A stretch of DNA of 64,000 nucleotides from Burkholderia ambifaria AMMD (lineage in GTDB: Bacteria; Pseudomonadota; Gammaproteobacteria; Burkholderiales; Burkholderiaceae). This document shows positions 9,267-19,284 of this stretch, in pieces. Below the pieces are notes generated by a model, which saw only the letters and a program-made list of their open reading frames with translations, was not told the origin of the DNA and did not search any database. Numbering within the stretch: position 1 is the first letter of the stretch; the number at the start of each line of letters is the position of its first letter. The stretch is from assembly GCF_000203915.1 (NCBI RefSeq), contig NC_008390.1:2232001-2296000 (forward strand), read 5' to 3'. A program made the translations under genes and the position numbers.

Positions 9267-10463
9267 TCAGACAGTACGCTCCACGCGGGGCGCAGGCGCT
9301 TTCGCAATGATCTCGGCGGCGAGGCGGCGTGCCTCGGCATCCGCCGCAAGGACGTCGTCGAGCCCGTTCGGGCTGCGGTTCGGCAGCGCGTTGAGCACCG
9401 CGTCGACGGTGGCCGCGATCGCCATGAAGCCGATCCGGCGCTCGAGAAACGCTTCGACCGCGATTTCGTTCGCCGCGTTCAACGCGGCGCTCGCGATACC
9501 GCCCTCTTCAAGCGCCTTCAGCGCGAGCGCGAGGCACGGGAAGCGCGTGTAATCGGGTTTTTCGAACGACAGCTGCACGATCTGCGCGAGGTCGAGCTGG
9601 TCGACGCCCGCGTCGACGCGCTCCGGGAACGCCAGCGCGTGCGCGATCGGCGTGCGCATGTCGGGGTTGCCGAGCTGGGCGAGCACCGAGCCGTCGCGGT
9701 ACGACACGAGCGAATGGATCACGCTCTGCGGGTGAATCAGCACGTCGATCCGGTCGCCGGCCAAACCGAAGATCCAGTGCGCCTCGATCACCTCGAGGCC
9801 CTTGTTCATCATCGTCGCGGAATCGACCGAGATCTTGCGGCCCATCACCCAGTTCGGGTGCTTGCAGGCTTCGTCCGGCGTCACGTCGGCGAGCGTGGCC
9901 GGCTCGCGCGTGCGGAACGGGCCGCCCGACGCGGTCAGGATGATCTTCGAGATCCCGCCGTGCTCGTTCTCGTCGCGCGGCATGCACTGGAAGATCGCGT
10001 TGTGTTCGCTGTCGACCGGCAGCAGGATCGCGCCATGGTCGCGCACGGCGTCCATGAAGATCGCGCCCGACATCACGAGCGATTCCTTGTTCGCCAACAG
10101 GATGCGCTTGCCGGCGCGCGCGGCCGCGAGGCTCGGCGCCAGGCCGGCCGCGCCGACGATCGCCGCGACGACGGTGTCGCAGCCGTCGCTCTTCGACACG
10201 TCGACGAGCGCTTGCGGCCCGTACAGCACGATGGTCTTGCTGCCCGCCGCGCGCAGCTTTGCCTCGACGTGCGCCGCCGTGTTCGCATCGCCGACCACCG
10301 CGACTTCGGGCGCGAAGCGCAGGCACTGCTCGACGAGCTTGTCGCCGTTGCGGTGCGCGGTCAACGCATAGACCGAGAAACGCTCGGGATGGCGGGCGAC
10401 CACGTCGAGCGTGCTGTCTCCGATCGAGCCCGTGGAACCGAGCAGTGTCAGACGTTTTTGCAT
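9267..10463 (-). CDS. dxr: 1-deoxy-D-xylulose 5-phosphate reductoisomerase
   Basis: The committed step of the MEP isoprenoid pathway: DXP to methylerythritol 4-phosphate with NADPH; 398 residues. The NADPH-binding [13 protein letters not shown] is at residues 9-21, metal-binding [10 protein letters not shown] is near 150, and [19 protein letters not shown] is in the middle. It lies 15 bases after cdsA and 11 bases before rseP. It supplies precursor for UppS two genes upstream. Confidence 0.97.
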
Positions 10464-10478
10464 AACAGAAATAGTGGT

Positions 10479-11300
10479 TTAACCAAGCAGCAGCATTGCG
10501 AGCGGCAGCACGGGCAGCAGTGCGTCGACACGGTCGAGCACGCCGCCGTGCCCGGGCAGCAGGCCGCTGGAATCCTTCACGCCCGCCTGACGCTTGAGCA
10601 ACGACTCGAACAGGTCGCCGATCACGCTATAGGCGACCAGCAGCGTCAGCGCGGCCCACGCACCGGGCATCCCGTAGCGGGTGGCGAATGCGGAAAACAG
10701 GGTCGGCTCGAACCAGTGCGCCGCCATTGCGACACCCGCGACGACCATCACGGCGAACCAGCCGCCGATCGCACCTTCCCAGCTCTTCCCGGGACTGATC
10801 GTGATGGCCAGTTTACGCTTTCCGAAGGCCTTGCCCGCGAAGTATGCGCCGATATCGGCCAGCCAGACGACCAGAAGCAGCGACAACACGAACGGAACGC
10901 CCTCGGCACGCGCCGCGACGAGCGCATGCCAGCAGGCCGCGAACACGACGAGCCCGGCCGCGAGCAGGAACGCCCGCCACACGCCGCCCGCGAGTTCCGG
11001 CTTGCGCCGCAGCGAGAACGGGCCGACCAGCAGCCAGAACACGCCGGCCGCCATGAAAAGGGGACGGGACGAAGCCGCACCGACGCCGAGCGGCGCGGTC
11101 GCCGCGAGCGCGGCCGCGGCGACGATCGCATAGACGATGGCGCCGGTCGCGCCGAGCTTCAGCAGGCGCGCCCATTCCCACGCGGCGAACACGAGCACGA
11201 CGCCGATCAGCGCGCCGAACGCGGTGAGCGGCGCGAACAGCGTCACCGGCAGCAACACTGCCAGCATCACGACCGCCGTGATCACACGGGTCTTCAGCAT
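10479..11300 (-). CDS. cdsA: Phosphatidate cytidylyltransferase
   Basis: An integral membrane enzyme of 273 residues that makes CDP-diacylglycerol from phosphatidate and CTP, the precursor of all phospholipids. From ATG 11300 ([18 protein letters not shown]) it shows seven to eight hydrophobic segments and the C-terminal CDS signature, with [19 protein letters not shown] followed by [15 protein letters not shown]. The ATG overlaps the uppS stop (ATGCTGA, seven bases) and has no good ribosome-binding site, so it likely relies on translational coupling. Confidence 0.96.
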   Translation of the reverse strand: MLKTRVITAVVMLAVLLPVTLFAPLTAFGALIGVVLVFAAWEWARLLKLGATGAIVYAIVAAAALAATAPLGVGAASSRPLFMAAGVFWLLVGPFSLRRKPELAGGVWRAFLLAAGLVVFAACWHALVAARAEGVPFVLSLLLVVWLADIGAYFAGKAFGKRKLAITISPGKSWEGAIGGWFAVMVVAGVAMAAHWFEPTLFSAFATRYGMPGAWAALTLLVAYSVIGDLFESLLKRQAGVKDSSGLLPGHGGVLDRVDALLPVLPLAMLLLG

Positions 11301-12076
11301 GAAAGGGAATCGGCGTTCTGCGATTGCGGTTCGAGCTGCGCGCTGGTGCGCCCGAAACGGCGCTCGCGCTCGGTATACGACGCGATCGCGTCGGCAAGCG
11401 CCGCGCCGTCGAAGTCCGGCCAGTATTTGTCGGTGAAATAGAATTCCGCGTATGCGAGCTGCCACAGCAGGAAATTGCTGACGCGCTGCTCGCCGCCGGT
11501 ACGGATGAAGAGATCGGGCTCCGGCGCATAGGCCATCGCCAGGTGCGGCGCGAACGCGTCTTCGGTCACGTCGACCTCGCGGCCCTCGCGCACGGCCTGC
11601 TCGACGAGCTTCTTCGTCGCTTGCAGGATGTCCCAGCGGCCGCCGTAGTTCGCGGCGATCGTCAGGGTCAGGCGGGTGTTGCGCGCCGTCTTGGTCTCGG
11701 CGCGACGGATCAGTTCACGGATGCGCGGCTCGAAGCGTTCGAGATCGCCGACCACCCGCAGGCGGATCCCGTTCGCATGCAGCTTGCCGATCTCGCGCTC
11801 GAGCGCGGTGATGAACAGCCGCATCAGGAACGACACTTCGTCGTTCGGCCGGCGCCAGTTTTCCGAACTGAACGCGAACAGCGTCAGGTATTCGACGCCG
11901 GCGCGCGCGCAGCCTTCGACCACCGCCCGCACGGCATCCACGCCGCGGGTGTGCCCCGCGACGCGCGGCAGGCGGCGTTCGGTCGCCCAACGGCCGTTGC
12001 CGTCCATGATGATCGCGATATGACGCGGCACGGCGCCGACGTCAGGCACGCGAACAGTAGAGCTTGTATAGGTCAT
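11294..12076 (-). CDS. uppS: Undecaprenyl diphosphate synthase (cis-prenyltransferase)
   Basis: Builds the C55 lipid carrier for peptidoglycan, O-antigen and other surface polymers from FPP and IPP; 260 residues. Conserved blocks are [13 protein letters not shown] with the catalytic Asp near residue 26, [11 protein letters not shown] in the middle, and [20 protein letters not shown] near 195. Followed by cdsA with overlapping ends and preceded by frr, a widely conserved order. Confidence 0.97.
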   Translation of the reverse strand: MTYTSSTVRVPDVGAVPRHIAIIMDGNGRWATERRLPRVAGHTRGVDAVRAVVEGCARAGVEYLTLFAFSSENWRRPNDEVSFLMRLFITALEREIGKLHANGIRLRVVGDLERFEPRIRELIRRAETKTARNTRLTLTIAANYGGRWDILQATKKLVEQAVREGREVDVTEDAFAPHLAMAYAPEPDLFIRTGGEQRVSNFLLWQLAYAEFYFTDKYWPDFDGAALADAIASYTERERRFGRTSAQLEPQSQNADSLSC

Positions 12077-12125
12077 GGCCGTTGAGACAGTAATGCGGAA
12101 AGAAGGCGGCGCGCGAGGACGGTCG

Positions 12126-12686
12126 TCAGACCGTCATGATCTCGGCTTCCTTGCTCTGCACGAGCTTGTCGACTTCGGCAACGTGCTTGTCCGTCAGCTT
12201 CTGCACGTCGTCGCTCGCACGGCGCTCGTCGTCTTCCGAGATTTCCTTGTCCTTCACGAGCTTCTTGAGCGCTTCGTTCGCGTCGCGGCGCAGGTTGCGG
12301 ATCGCGACCTTCGCCGTTTCGCCTTCGCTCTTGACCACCTTGGTCAGCTCGCGGCGGCGCTCTTCCGTCAGCGCCGGCATCGGCACGCGGATCAGGTCGC
12401 CGGCCGTCGCCGGGTTCAGGCCGAGATCGGCTTCGCGGATGGCCTTCTCGACCTTCGCGACCATGTTCTTTTCCCACGGCTGCACGCCGATCGTGCGTGC
12501 GTCGACGAGCGTCAGGTTCGCAACCTGCGAGATCGGCACCATCGAACCGTAGTAGTCGACCTGCACGTGATCGAGCAGACCGGTATGCGCACGGCCCGTG
12601 CGGATCTTCGCCAGATCGTTCTTGAACGCTTCGATCGAGCGCTGCATCTTCTGCTCTACGCCCTTCTTGACATCAGCGACACTCAT
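12126..12686 (-). CDS. frr: Ribosome recycling factor
   Basis: With EF-G it splits post-termination ribosomes. From ATG 12686 ([20 protein letters not shown]) the protein has the family's usual 186 residues; the open frame continues upstream but is not typical. TGGAGGT lies at good spacing before the ATG. Conserved [15 protein letters not shown] is in the first third. The gene follows pyrH by about 100 bases and precedes uppS by 49. Confidence 0.97.
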
Positions 12687-12787
12687 TTCAACCTCCAAAC
12701 CTTCAACCTTCAAAGAACGCGGGCCCCGCCCGGCGCGCGACGCACCACGGCCGGCGACCCACGCCGCTTGCCCGCATCCGCGGGAGT

Positions 12788-13657
<870 letters not shown>

Positions 13658-14539
13658 TTACTGCTGCTTTGCTGCTGCGACTTGCGCGGCCACTTCGGCG
13701 GCGAAGTCGTCCTGGCGCTTCTCGATGCCTTCGCCGACGACGAACAGCGCGAACTTCTGCACCGTGGAATTCGCCGCCTTCAGCATCTGCTCGATCGTCT
13801 GCTTGTCGTTCTTCACGAACGTCTGGTTCAGCAGCGACACTTCCTTCAGGTACTTCTGGACGCTGCCGTCGACCATCTTCGCGACGATTTCAGCCGGCTT
13901 GCCCGATTCCGCAGCCTTCTGCTCGGCCACGCGGCGTTCCGTGTCGATCAGCTCTGCCGGCACGTCGGCCGACGACAGCGCGACCGGCTTCATCGCGGCG
14001 ATGTGCATCGCGACGTCCTTGCCGACCTGCTCGTCCGCACCCGTGTACTCGACGATCACGCCGATACGTGCGCCGTGCAGGTACGTCGCGATCTTGTTCG
14101 CGGTTTCGAAGCGCACGAAACGGCGGATCGAGACGTTCTCGCCGATCTTGCCGATCAGTGCCAGACGCACTGCGTCGACCGTCGAGCCTTCGAGCGGCAG
14201 CGCCGACAGCGCGGCCACGTCGGCCGGGTTCTGCGTCGCGACGAGTTCTGCAACCGTCTTCGAGAATGCGAGGAAGTCGTCGTTCTTCGCGACGAAGTCG
14301 GTTTCGCAGTTCAGTTCGACCAGCGCGCCTGCATTGCCGCCGACGAACGATGCGACGACGCCTTCGGCCGTCACGCGCGATGCCGCCTTGCTCGCCTTGT
14401 TGCCGAGCTTGACGCGCAGCAGCTCTTCAGCCTTGGCCAGGTCGCCGTCGGCTTCCGTCAGCGCCTTCTTGCACTCCATCATCGGTGCGTCGGTCTTTGC
14501 GCGCAGTTCTGCCACCATGCTTGCGGTAATTGCCGCCAT
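13658..14539 (-). CDS. tsf: Elongation factor Ts
   Basis: The nucleotide exchange factor for EF-Tu, 293 residues. Two adjacent ATG codons exist (14542 and 14539); the second is chosen because AAGGAG lies six bases from it and only three from the first. The N-terminal UBA-like domain contains [20 protein letters not shown], followed by the conserved [13 protein letters not shown] core. Lies downstream of rpsB across a terminator-like hairpin. Confidence 0.97.
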
Positions 14540-14650
14540 CATTCGCTCCTTGAGTCTGTATTCACCACGCCGCCCGCTTGGACGCGAACGGCCGAAAATC
14601 GTTTCCGGACCCGCGCCGATTCAGCGCGATCAGGTCCGGCGCACAAGCTT

Positions 14651-14683
14651 AAAAAAAGGGGGCCTGTTGAGAGCCCCCTTTTT
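14651..14683 (-). terminator. Terminator or attenuator between rpsB and tsf
   Basis: An 11-bp stem (14653-14663 with 14673-14683; arms AAAAAGGGGGC and GCCCCCTTTTT) with a nine-base loop lies between rpsB and tsf. On the minus strand seven T close it. Because tsf lies directly after it with no evident promoter, it probably lets part of transcription pass and sets the S2 to EF-Ts ratio. Confidence 0.8.
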
Positions 14684-14701
14684 GCGCCGGCTCGGGGCCA
14701 G

Positions 14702-15442
14702 TTACGCGTTTTCCTCGACGTACTCGTCGTCGCCGCGCGCTGCCTGGACCACTTCGTTGACCGCGTTCGCACGGCCTTCGAGGATCGCGTCGGCCACGCC
14801 TTCAGCGTACAGCGCGACTGCCTTGCTCGAGTCGTCGTTGCCCGGGATCACGTAATCCACACCTTCCGGCGAGTGGTTCGTGTCGACCACGGCGATGACC
14901 GGCACGCCCAGCTTGTTCGCTTCCGTGACGGCGATCTTGTGGTAGCCGACGTCGACGACGAAGATTGCGTCCGGAATGCCGCCCATGTCCTTCACGCCGC
15001 CGATCGACTTCTGCAGCTTGGCGATTTCGCGTTCGAACAGCAGCGCTTCCTTCTTGCTCATCTTCTCGAGCTCGCCTGCCTCGACTGCCGCTTCCATGTC
15101 CTTCAGGCGCTTGATCGATACCTTCAGCGTCTTGAAGTTGGTCATCATGCCGCCGAGCCAGCGTGCGTTGACGAACGGCATGCCCGCGCGCTGTGCTTCC
15201 TGGGCGATCGTGTCACGCGACTGGCGCTTCGTGCCGACGAACAGGATCGTGCCGCGGTTCGCTGCCAGCTGGCGCACGTACTTCTGTGCGTCCGTGAACA
15301 TCGGCAGCGTCTTTTCGAGGTTGATGATGTGAATCTTGTTGCGGTGACCGAAAATGAACGGAGCCATCTTCGGGTTCCAGAAGCGCGTCTGGTGACCGAA
15401 GTGGACACCCGCTTCCAGCATTTGGCGCATCGTAACTGCCAT
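14702..15442 (-). CDS. rpsB: 30S ribosomal protein S2
   Basis: Small-subunit ribosomal protein of 246 residues. The start [20 protein letters not shown] matches family S2, and [12 protein letters not shown] lies near residue 65. GTGGAGAA precedes the ATG. The gene has its own sigma-70 promoter about 210 bases upstream and a long leader, which fits S2 autoregulation as known in other proteobacteria (inference here). It is first in the rpsB-tsf unit. Confidence 0.98.
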
Positions 15443-15824
15443 GTAAATTCTCCACGAGGGTTGGGTCTTAAGCCGGCTGCCGTACCGCCGCGCGAACGCG
15501 CCCCGAAGGACCTTCGTTCCGCGCGGCCGGCACCCTTGGTTGCGCCGGCTTGCGATTCGGCACGTGCGAAAAATGCGCGTGCCACAAGCCTTTCATCGCC
15601 ATGCCGCCCCAAAAACGAGGCAGGTTCGGCATTTGGATGTCGACTTAGCCAAAGAGTATAGCACGCCGATTTGTCGGCTCTCAAGTCGCCCGCCACTTTC
15701 GCTTGCCGCGCGGCAGCGGGCCGGACAATCCCCGGAAACCCGCATCGGCACCGCCGGCAGGGGCTGCGAGGCCAGCCATAAGGTGCGATAATCCGTCAAT
15801 TCACCGCATTCCAGGCATACCTCG
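15443..15824. promoter_or_regulatory. Divergent rpsB/map intergenic region
   Basis: This 382-base gap holds the rpsB promoter and leader on the minus strand. On the plus strand GATAAT (15787-15792) with a weak CTGCGA 17 bases upstream (15764-15769) could serve map. A 54-codon open frame (15632 to 15468, minus strand, [20 protein letters not shown]...) lies inside the rpsB leader and ends about 25 bases before the rpsB ATG; it lacks a ribosome-binding site and may be chance. Confidence 0.5.
15655..15684 (-). promoter_or_regulatory. Sigma-70 promoter of rpsB
   Basis: On the minus strand TTGAGA (15684-15679), an 18-base spacer and TATACT (15660-15655) form a good -35/-10 pair. Transcription would begin near 15648, giving an rpsB leader of about 205 bases. 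Confidence 0.7.
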
Positions 15825-16640
15825 ATGGCTATTACGCTCAAAAACGAACACGACATCGCCGAGATGCGCGTCGCCTGCCGTCTCGCGAGCGAAGTGCTCG
15901 ACTTCATCACGCCGCACGTCGTCGCGGGCGTCACGACCGGCGAACTCGACCGGCTCTGTCACGAATTCATGCTCAACGAGCAGGGCACGATCCCCGCGCC
16001 GCTGAATTATCAGCCGCCCGGCTATCCGCCGTACCCGAAGGCCACCTGCATCTCGGTCAACGACGTGATCTGCCACGGCATTCCGGGCGAGAAGGTGATC
16101 AAGAACGGCGACGCGCTGAACATCGACGTCACCGTGATCAAGAACGGCTACTTCGGCGACACCAGCCGGATGTTCATCGTCGGCGAGGGCTCGATCCTCG
16201 CGAAGCGCCTCGTGCAGACCACCTACGAGTGCATGTGGCTCGGCATCGACCAGGTCAAGCCCGGCGCGCACCTCGGCGACATCGGCTACGCGATCCAGAA
16301 GCACGCGGAAGCCCAGGGCTACAGCGTCGTGCGCGAATACTGCGGCCACGGCATCGGCACGGTGTTCCACGAAGATCCGCAGGTCGTCCACTACGGCCGT
16401 CCGGGCACCGGCATCGAGCTGAAGGCCGGGATGATCTTCACCATCGAGCCGATGATCAACGCCGGCAAGCGCGACATCCGCACGATGCCCGACCAGTGGA
16501 CGGTCAAGACGCGCGACCGCAGCCTGTCCGCGCAATGGGAGCACACCGTGCTCGTCACCGAGACGGGCTACGAGGTGCTGACCGTGTCGGCCGGCACGCC
16601 GGCACGCCCGGTGTTCGCGCAACCGGCCGCCGCGGTCTGA
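15825..16640 (+). CDS. map: Methionine aminopeptidase, type I
   Basis: Removes the N-terminal methionine from new proteins; 271 residues. The metal ligands are visible as D101 (LNIDVTV), D112 (FGDTSR), H175 (CGHGIG), E208 (TIEPM) and E239 (WEHTVL), with the second active-site His in CHGIPGEK at 84. It is the first gene of a plus-strand group with glnD and the RluF-like gene and is divergent from rpsB. No N-terminal zinc-finger extension is present. Confidence 0.97.
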   Translation: MAITLKNEHDIAEMRVACRLASEVLDFITPHVVAGVTTGELDRLCHEFMLNEQGTIPAPLNYQPPGYPPYPKATCISVNDVICHGIPGEKVIKNGDALNIDVTVIKNGYFGDTSRMFIVGEGSILAKRLVQTTYECMWLGIDQVKPGAHLGDIGYAIQKHAEAQGYSVVREYCGHGIGTVFHEDPQVVHYGRPGTGIELKAGMIFTIEPMINAGKRDIRTMPDQWTVKTRDRSLSAQWEHTVLVTETGYEVLTVSAGTPARPVFAQPAAAV

Positions 16641-16691
16641 GCGCCGTCGCGCCCGCCCGCCTGCCCCCGCCCCCGACCTGAACGGCCACCC

Positions 16692-19268
16692 ATGAGCGCT
16701 CACGCCGCCCCCTCGCCCGAAGCGCTGTCGCGGCGCGCCGAATTCAAGGCCGCCAAGGTCGACATGCTCGAGCGCTTTCGCAGCGCGGCGAACGTCGCGT
16801 CGCTGATGCACGCGCTGTCGAAGCTCACCGACGACGCGCTCAAGCGTGTATGGGACGACTGCGGATTGCCCGCGACGCTCGCGCTCATCGCCGTGGGCGG
16901 CTACGGACGCGGCGAGCTCGCGCCCTACTCCGACGTCGACATCCTCGTGCTGCTGCCCGACGCGCACGACCCGGCGCTCGACGCGCGCATCGAGCGCTTC
17001 ATCGGGATGGCGTGGGATCTCGGCCTCGAGATCGGCAGCAGCGTGCGCACGGTCGCGCAATGCATCGAGGAAGCATCGCAGGACGTCACCGTGCAGACCT
17101 CGCTGCTCGAGGCGCGCCGCATCGTCGGCAGCACCGCGCTGTTCGAGCGCTTCACGGTACGGTATCACGAGGCGCTCGACGCCCGCGCGTTCTTCACCGC
17201 GAAGGTGCTCGAGATGCGCCAGCGCCACGCGAAGTTCCAGGACACGCCGTACAGCCTCGAGCCGAACGTGAAGGAAAGCCCAGGCGGCCTGCGCGACCTG
17301 CAGACGATCCTGTGGATCGCGCGCGCGGCGGCCTTCGGCAGCAGCTGGCGCGAGCTCGACACACGCGGGCTCATCACCGAGCGCGAGGCGCGCGAGCTGC
17401 GCCGCAACGAAGGATTCCTGAAGACGCTGCGCGCGCGGCTGCACGTGATCGCCGGCCGTCGCCAGGACATGCTCGTGTTCGACCTGCAGACGCAGGCCGC
17501 CGAGAGCTTCGGCTACCGGCCGACGCAGGCCAAGCGCGCGAGCGAGCAGCTGATGCGCCGCTACTACTGGGCCGCGAAGGCGGTCACGCAGCTCGCGACG
17601 ATCCTGATCCAGAACATCGAGGCGCAGCTGTTCCCCGCGACGAGCGGCATCACGCGCGTGCTGTCGCCCGATCGTTTCGTCGAGAAGCAGGGCATGCTCG
17701 AGATCGTCGACGACGGCGTGTTCGAACGCCATCCCGACGCGATCCTCGAAGCCTTCCTGCTGTACGAGGTGACCCGCGGCGTGAAGGGCCTGTCCGCCCG
17801 CACGCTGCGCGCGCTTTACAACTCGCGCGAGATCATGAACAACACGTGGCGGCGCGATCCGCAGAACCGCCGCACGTTCATGCAGATCCTGCAGCAGCCC
17901 GAAGGCATCACGCATGCATTCCGGCTGATGAACCAGACGAGCGTGCTCGGCCGCTATCTGCTGAATTTCCGCCGCATCGTCGGCCAGATGCAGCACGACC
18001 TGTACCACGTGTATACGGTCGACCAGCATATCCTGATGGTGTTGCGCAACCTCCGCCGCTTCGCGGTGGCCGAGCATGCGCACGAATACCCGTTCTGCAG
18101 CCAGCTGATCGGCAATTTCGAGCGCCCGTGGGTGCTGTATGTCGCCGCGCTGTTCCACGACATCGCGAAAGGCCGCGGCGGCGACCATTCGACGCTCGGG
18201 ATGGCCGACGCGCGGCGCTTCTGCCGCGAGCACGGCATCACCGGCGACGACGCGGCGCTGATCGTATGGCTCGTCCAGCATCACCTGACGATGAGCCAGG
18301 TCGCGCAGAAGCAGGACACGAGCGACCCGGAGGTCATCAAGCGCTTCGCGGAAGTCGTCGGCAACGAACGCTACCTCACCGCGCTCTACCTGCTGACCGT
18401 CGCCGATATCCGCGGCACGAGCCCGAAGGTGTGGAACACGTGGAAGGGCAAGCTGCTCGAGGATCTCTACCGCATCACGCTCGCGGTGCTCGGCGGCGCC
18501 AACCCCGATGCGCATTCGGAACTGAAGTCGCGCCAGGAGCAGGCGCTCGCGCTGCTGCGCCTCGAGACCGTGCCCGACGACGCGCACCGCGCGCTGTGGG
18601 ATCAGCTCGACGTCGGCTTCTTCCTGCGTCACGACGCGGCCGACATCGCATGGCAGACGCGCGTGCTGTACCGGCACGTGAACGCCGAGACGGCGATCGT
18701 CCGCGCGCGGCCGTCGCCGATCGGCGACGCGCTGCAGGTGCTCGTGTACGTGAAGGACCGCCCCGACCTGTTCGCGGGCATCTGCGCGTACTTCGACCGC
18801 AACGGACTCTCCGTGCTCGATGCGCGCGTCAGCACCACGCGGCATGGCTATGCGCTCGACAATTTCATCGTCACGCAGACCGAACGCGACGTGCGCTATC
18901 GCGACATCGCGAATCTCGTCGAACAGCAGCTCGCGACGCGCCTTGCCGAGACCGCGCCGCTGCCGGAGCCGTCCAAGGGCCGCCTGTCGCGGCTGTCCCG
19001 GACGTTTCCGATCACGCCGCGCGTCGACCTCCGGGCCGACGAGCGCGGTCAGTACTACATCCTGTCCGTGTCCGCCAACGACCGGCCGGGCCTTCTCTAT
19101 TCGATCGCGCGCGTACTGGCCGAGCATCAGGTCGGCGTCCACGCGGCGCGGATCAATACGCTCGGCGAACGCGTCGAGGACATCTTCCTGCTCGATGGTG
19201 CCGGCCTGTCCGACAACCGCCTGCAGATCCAGCTCGAAACCGAATTGCTGCGCGCGATCGCAGTCTGA
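16692..19268 (+). CDS. glnD: Bifunctional uridylyltransferase/uridylyl-removing enzyme (PII sensor)
   Basis: The nitrogen sensor that uridylylates PII proteins when glutamine is low and deuridylylates them when it is high; 858 residues. The nucleotidyltransferase motif [16 protein letters not shown] is at 68-83, the HD hydrolase domain with [13 protein letters not shown] is near 490, and two C-terminal ACT domains that bind glutamine occupy about 675-760 and 790-858. Length is usual. It lies 51 bases after map and 16 before the pseudouridine synthase. Confidence 0.97.
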   Translation: MSAHAAPSPEALSRRAEFKAAKVDMLERFRSAANVASLMHALSKLTDDALKRVWDDCGLPATLALIAVGGYGRGELAPYSDVDILVLLPDAHDPALDARIERFIGMAWDLGLEIGSSVRTVAQCIEEASQDVTVQTSLLEARRIVGSTALFERFTVRYHEALDARAFFTAKVLEMRQRHAKFQDTPYSLEPNVKESPGGLRDLQTILWIARAAAFGSSWRELDTRGLITEREARELRRNEGFLKTLRARLHVIAGRRQDMLVFDLQTQAAESFGYRPTQAKRASEQLMRRYYWAAKAVTQLATILIQNIEAQLFPATSGITRVLSPDRFVEKQGMLEIVDDGVFERHPDAILEAFLLYEVTRGVKGLSARTLRALYNSREIMNNTWRRDPQNRRTFMQILQQPEGITHAFRLMNQTSVLGRYLLNFRRIVGQMQHDLYHVYTVDQHILMVLRNLRRFAVAEHAHEYPFCSQLIGNFERPWVLYVAALFHDIAKGRGGDHSTLGMADARRFCREHGITGDDAALIVWLVQHHLTMSQVAQKQDTSDPEVIKRFAEVVGNERYLTALYLLTVADIRGTSPKVWNTWKGKLLEDLYRITLAVLGGANPDAHSELKSRQEQALALLRLETVPDDAHRALWDQLDVGFFLRHDAADIAWQTRVLYRHVNAETAIVRARPSPIGDALQVLVYVKDRPDLFAGICAYFDRNGLSVLDARVSTTRHGYALDNFIVTQTERDVRYRDIANLVEQQLATRLAETAPLPEPSKGRLSRLSRTFPITPRVDLRADERGQYYILSVSANDRPGLLYSIARVLAEHQVGVHAARINTLGERVEDIFLLDGAGLSDNRLQIQLETELLRAIAV

Positions 19269-19284
19269 ATGAATCCCAGCGTTT

